The notes below the pieces were generated by a model. That model searched no databases, was not told the origin of the DNA, and worked only from the letters and a program-made list of their open reading frames with translations. DNA of 8,352 nucleotides from Collinsella sp. (lineage in GTDB: Bacteria > Actinomycetota > Coriobacteriia > Coriobacteriales > Coriobacteriaceae), in the NCBI GenBank assembly GCA_019419485.1, contig DXZV01000011.1:1-8352 (forward strand). The letters are read 5' to 3'. Shown piece after piece: positions 6,530 to 8,352 of the stretch (its first letter is position 1; the number at the start of each line of letters is the position of its first letter). The position numbers were made by a program, and so were the translations under genes.

Positions 6530-6561
6530 AAAAAAAAGAGGGGTACGCGAACGTACCCCTC
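6530..6561 (-). terminator. Intrinsic terminator after rplQ
   Basis: On the minus strand GAGGGGTACG (6561-6552) and CGTACCCCTC (6547-6538) form a perfect 10-bp stem with a TTCG loop, followed by eight T (complement of 6530-6537). It is 27 nt after the rplQ stop and about 36 nt before the truA ATG. It should end most transcripts of the ribosomal operon. Confidence 0.93.
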
Positions 6562-6587
6562 GAATATAGCCTATGCAGACGGAATGT

Positions 6588-7055
6588 CTACTCAGCGGTC
6601 TCCTCAGCAGGAGCCTCCTCGACAGCCTCGACCTTCTTGGGAGCAGCGGCCTTCTTGGGGGCCGGAGCAGCCTTCTTGGCCTTAGGCGTGCAAGGCTCGG
6701 TGACGAGCTCCATGATAACGATGGGAGCGTTGTCGCCCTTGCGGTTGCCGAGCTTCATGATGCGGGTGTAACCGCCGTTGCGGTCCTGCCACATGCCCTG
6801 GGCAGCCTTGTCGAAGATCTCGGCAACGAGCTGCTTATCACCGAGCTTGGCGATAGCCAGACGACGAGAGTGCAGGTCGCCCTTCTTGGCCCAGGTGATG
6901 ATCGGATCGACGACCGAACGCAGCGCCTTAGCGCGGGTCTCGGTGGTCTTGATGCGGTCGTTCTCGAAGAGGGCCTTAGCAAGGCTCTTCTTCATGGCCT
7001 TGGTGTGGCTCGCATCGGTGCCGAGCTTCAGGCCCTTCTTAACGTTGTGACGCAT
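6588..7055 (-). CDS. rplQ: 50S ribosomal protein L17
   Basis: A 155-residue protein of the large ribosomal subunit, located near the peptide exit tunnel. The core (residues 1 to about 120) shows MRHNVKKGLKLGTDASHTKAM, the TTETRAKALRSVVDPIITWAK block and the NGGYTRIMKLGNRKGDNAPIVIMELV end, all typical of L17. A further 30 or so residues rich in Lys, Ala, Pro and then Glu extend the C-terminus beyond the compact bacterial form; such tails occur in Actinomycetota L17. The start ATG 7055 has GAGGAG about 10 nt upstream. It lies 30 nt after rpoA and is surely cotranscribed with it. Confidence 0.98.
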   Translation of the reverse strand: MRHNVKKGLKLGTDASHTKAMKKSLAKALFENDRIKTTETRAKALRSVVDPIITWAKKGDLHSRRLAIAKLGDKQLVAEIFDKAAQGMWQDRNGGYTRIMKLGNRKGDNAPIVIMELVTEPCTPKAKKAAPAPKKAAAPKKVEAVEEAPAEETAE

Positions 7056-7085
7056 GGTCTAGTTTCTCCTCAAATATGCGAAGCA

Positions 7086-8027
7086 TTAAGCCTTCAGGCT
7101 CAGGCCCATGGACTCAAGCTTGTCCTTCACTTCCTCGATCGACTTAACACCGAAGTTACGGATGTTGAGCAGATCATTCTCCGAGAACTCAACGAGCTGA
7201 CGGACCGAGTGAATGCTGGCGCGCTTAAGGCAGTTGTAGGAACGGACGGAAAGGTCCAGATCCTCGATCTGCTTGTCCAGCTCGGCGTTGTCGTTGGTGA
7301 CCTCGGGAGCGAAGATCGAAGCCTCCTCCTCGACCTCGGGGGTCTCGGCAAGGTTCATAAAGGCGGCCATATGCTGGTTGATGATATTGGCAGCCTGGAC
7401 CACGGCGTCGCGCGGGGCGATGGAGCCGTTGGTCTCGATCTCGAGGACAAGGCGGTCGTAGTCGGTGTGCTGACCGACACGACAAGCCTCAACGAGCTTG
7501 GCGCAACGGGAAACCGGCGAGTACAGCGAGTCGACATGGATCACACCGATGGGATCGTTATCGCGCTTGTTGGCCTCGCCAGAAACATAGCCGCGGCCAT
7601 AGCCGATGCGCATGCTCATGGTGAGATGGCCACCCTCGGTGAGCGTAGCGATGTGCTGCTCGGGGTTGACCAGCTCAAACTCGGACGGAATAAAGAAGTC
7701 CGCACCGGTGACCTCGCAGGGGCCGTCAACCGAGATGGTGGCGGTCGCCTCGTCGGTCGTGCCGAGAGCCCTGAAGACAAGACCCTTGACATTCAGGACG
7801 ATGTCGGTGACATCCTCGACCATGTTAGGGATGGTCATGAACTCGTGCTGCGCACCATCGATCTGAATAGCCTCGACAGCGGCACCCTCGAGCGAGGACA
7901 GAAGAACGCGACGAAGGGAGTTACCCAGCGTATCGCCGTAACCACGCTCGAGCGGCTCGACGGAGACACGAGCAGACGTCTCGTTGATCTCTTCGACCTG
8001 AACCTGAGGCCTAATGAATTCTGACAT
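7086..8027 (-). CDS. rpoA: DNA-directed RNA polymerase subunit alpha
   Basis: A 313-residue alpha subunit; two copies start RNA polymerase assembly and contact promoter DNA and activators. The N-terminal domain has the dimer and beta-contact block RGYGDTLGNSLRRVLLSSLEG (28-48). An acidic linker (about 228-250, including EVEEE) leads to the C-terminal domain. The DNA-binding 265 determinant is intact: VRSYNCLK gives Arg262, Asn265, Cys266 and Lys268, and NFGVKSIEE gives Gly293, Lys295, Ser296 and Glu299, matching E. coli R265, N268, C269, G296, K298, S299 and E302. GGAGGT lies about 5 nt before ATG 8027. Spacing to rpsD is 32 nt. Size and motifs are normal. Confidence 0.99.
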   Translation of the reverse strand: MSEFIRPQVQVEEINETSARVSVEPLERGYGDTLGNSLRRVLLSSLEGAAVEAIQIDGAQHEFMTIPNMVEDVTDIVLNVKGLVFRALGTTDEATATISVDGPCEVTGADFFIPSEFELVNPEQHIATLTEGGHLTMSMRIGYGRGYVSGEANKRDNDPIGVIHVDSLYSPVSRCAKLVEACRVGQHTDYDRLVLEIETNGSIAPRDAVVQAANIINQHMAAFMNLAETPEVEEEASIFAPEVTNDNAELDKQIEDLDLSVRSYNCLKRASIHSVRQLVEFSENDLLNIRNFGVKSIEEVKDKLESMGLSLKA

Positions 8028-8059
8028 GTATTACCTCCAGCCTCAGCAGCCCGGATGGA

Positions 8060-8352
8060 CTACTTAGAGTAGAGCTCGACGATGAGCTGCTCGTTGATAT
8101 CACCGCTGATCTGCTCACGCGTCGGCAGAGCGAGCACGTTACCAGACAGCTTCTCGATATCGACCTCGAGCCAGCCAGGAACCTCAAAGCGCTCGGAGGA
8201 AATCAGGGCCTCCTTGATGGGGAGGAGGTCACGGAACTTCTCGCCGACAGCGACGACGTCGCCGGCCTTGACGCGGTAGGACGGGATGTCCACGCGACGG
8301 CCGTTCACGGTGAAGTGACCATGACGGACGGACTGACGAGCCTCTTTGCGGG
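8060..8352 (-). CDS. rpsD: 30S ribosomal protein S4, 5' end beyond window
   Basis: Only the C-terminal 96 or so residues are present; the frame is open to the right edge and in frame from base 8350. S4 binds 16S rRNA early in 30S assembly. The visible S4 RNA-binding domain starts at KEARQSVRHGHFTVNGRRVD and continues through IPSYRVKAGDVVAV. The end, REQISGDINEQLIVELYSK, is the near-invariant S4 terminus. The GTG at 8308 is an internal Val codon, not a start. It is the first visible gene of the rpsD-rpoA-rplQ block. Confidence 0.98.
   Translation of the reverse strand, partial: RKEARQSVRHGHFTVNGRRVDIPSYRVKAGDVVAVGEKFRDLLPIKEALISSERFEVPGWLEVDIEKLSGNVLALPTREQISGDINEQLIVELYSK

Noticed and set aside
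6573..8024. A 483-codon open frame on the plus strand
   Set aside because: It lies wholly antisense to rpoA and rplQ. Codon bias of the GC-rich real genes keeps the opposite frame open, and the translation is a low-information Leu/Gly/Asp/Val mix with no family motif.
8306..8308. GTG as start of a short S4-like ORF
   Set aside because: The S4 domain continues upstream in the same frame to the window edge (RHGHFTVNGRR), so this is an internal Val codon of rpsD.

Overview
The window is ordinary chromosomal DNA from a GC-rich bacterium. The block rpsD-rpoA-rplQ-truA on the minus strand (5670 to the right edge) is the usual end of the large ribosomal-protein operon in Actinomycetota. The alpha subunit, L17 and codon choice look most like Coriobacteriia (Collinsella-like gut bacteria). 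That genus-level guess is an inference from protein character, not from a database comparison.

Layout from left to right. (1) 2-1348, minus strand: a peptidase U32 family protein, probably an RNA-hydroxylation type enzyme, whose 3' end lies beyond the left edge. (2) 1349-1510: a divergent intergenic region. (3) 1511-3709, plus strand: a bifunctional class A penicillin-binding protein with an N-terminal membrane anchor, a GT51 transglycosylase, a transpeptidase and a low-complexity acidic/Thr/Gly/Pro tail. It ends at a strong intrinsic terminator. (4) 3710-3897: the convergent gap, holding that terminator and a second one for the gene arriving from the other side. (5) 3898-4335, minus strand: an ArgR-type arginine repressor that stands alone, with no arg biosynthesis gene beside it. 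(6) 4336-4467: an AT-rich control region with a 13-bp perfect inverted repeat and a 15-nt palindrome. (7) 4468-5508, minus strand: a divergent family 2 glycosyltransferase-like protein that starts at TTG. (8) 5509-5669: a gap with a small hairpin and a possible short upstream ORF. (9) 5670-6494 truA, 6588-7055 rplQ, 7086-8027 rpoA and 8060-8352 rpsD (5' end cut off by the right edge), all on the minus strand.

The right third is core translation and transcription machinery read as one operon: rpsD, rpoA and rplQ are 30-32 nt apart, each with a clear ribosome binding site. A strong terminator sits between rplQ and truA, only about 36 nt before the truA start, so truA is probably expressed at a reduced level by readthrough. 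The left part is housekeeping cell-wall synthesis, a U32 protein and an arginine regulator, with no evident functional link among them.

I saw no mobile element, CRISPR array, tRNA or rRNA, and no new defence or biosynthetic system. The most interesting unexplained signals are the paired TTTCGAAA inverted repeat upstream of argR, the palindrome over the putative argR start of transcription, an Asp-to-Asn change in the ArgR effector motif, and the atypical glycosyltransferase.
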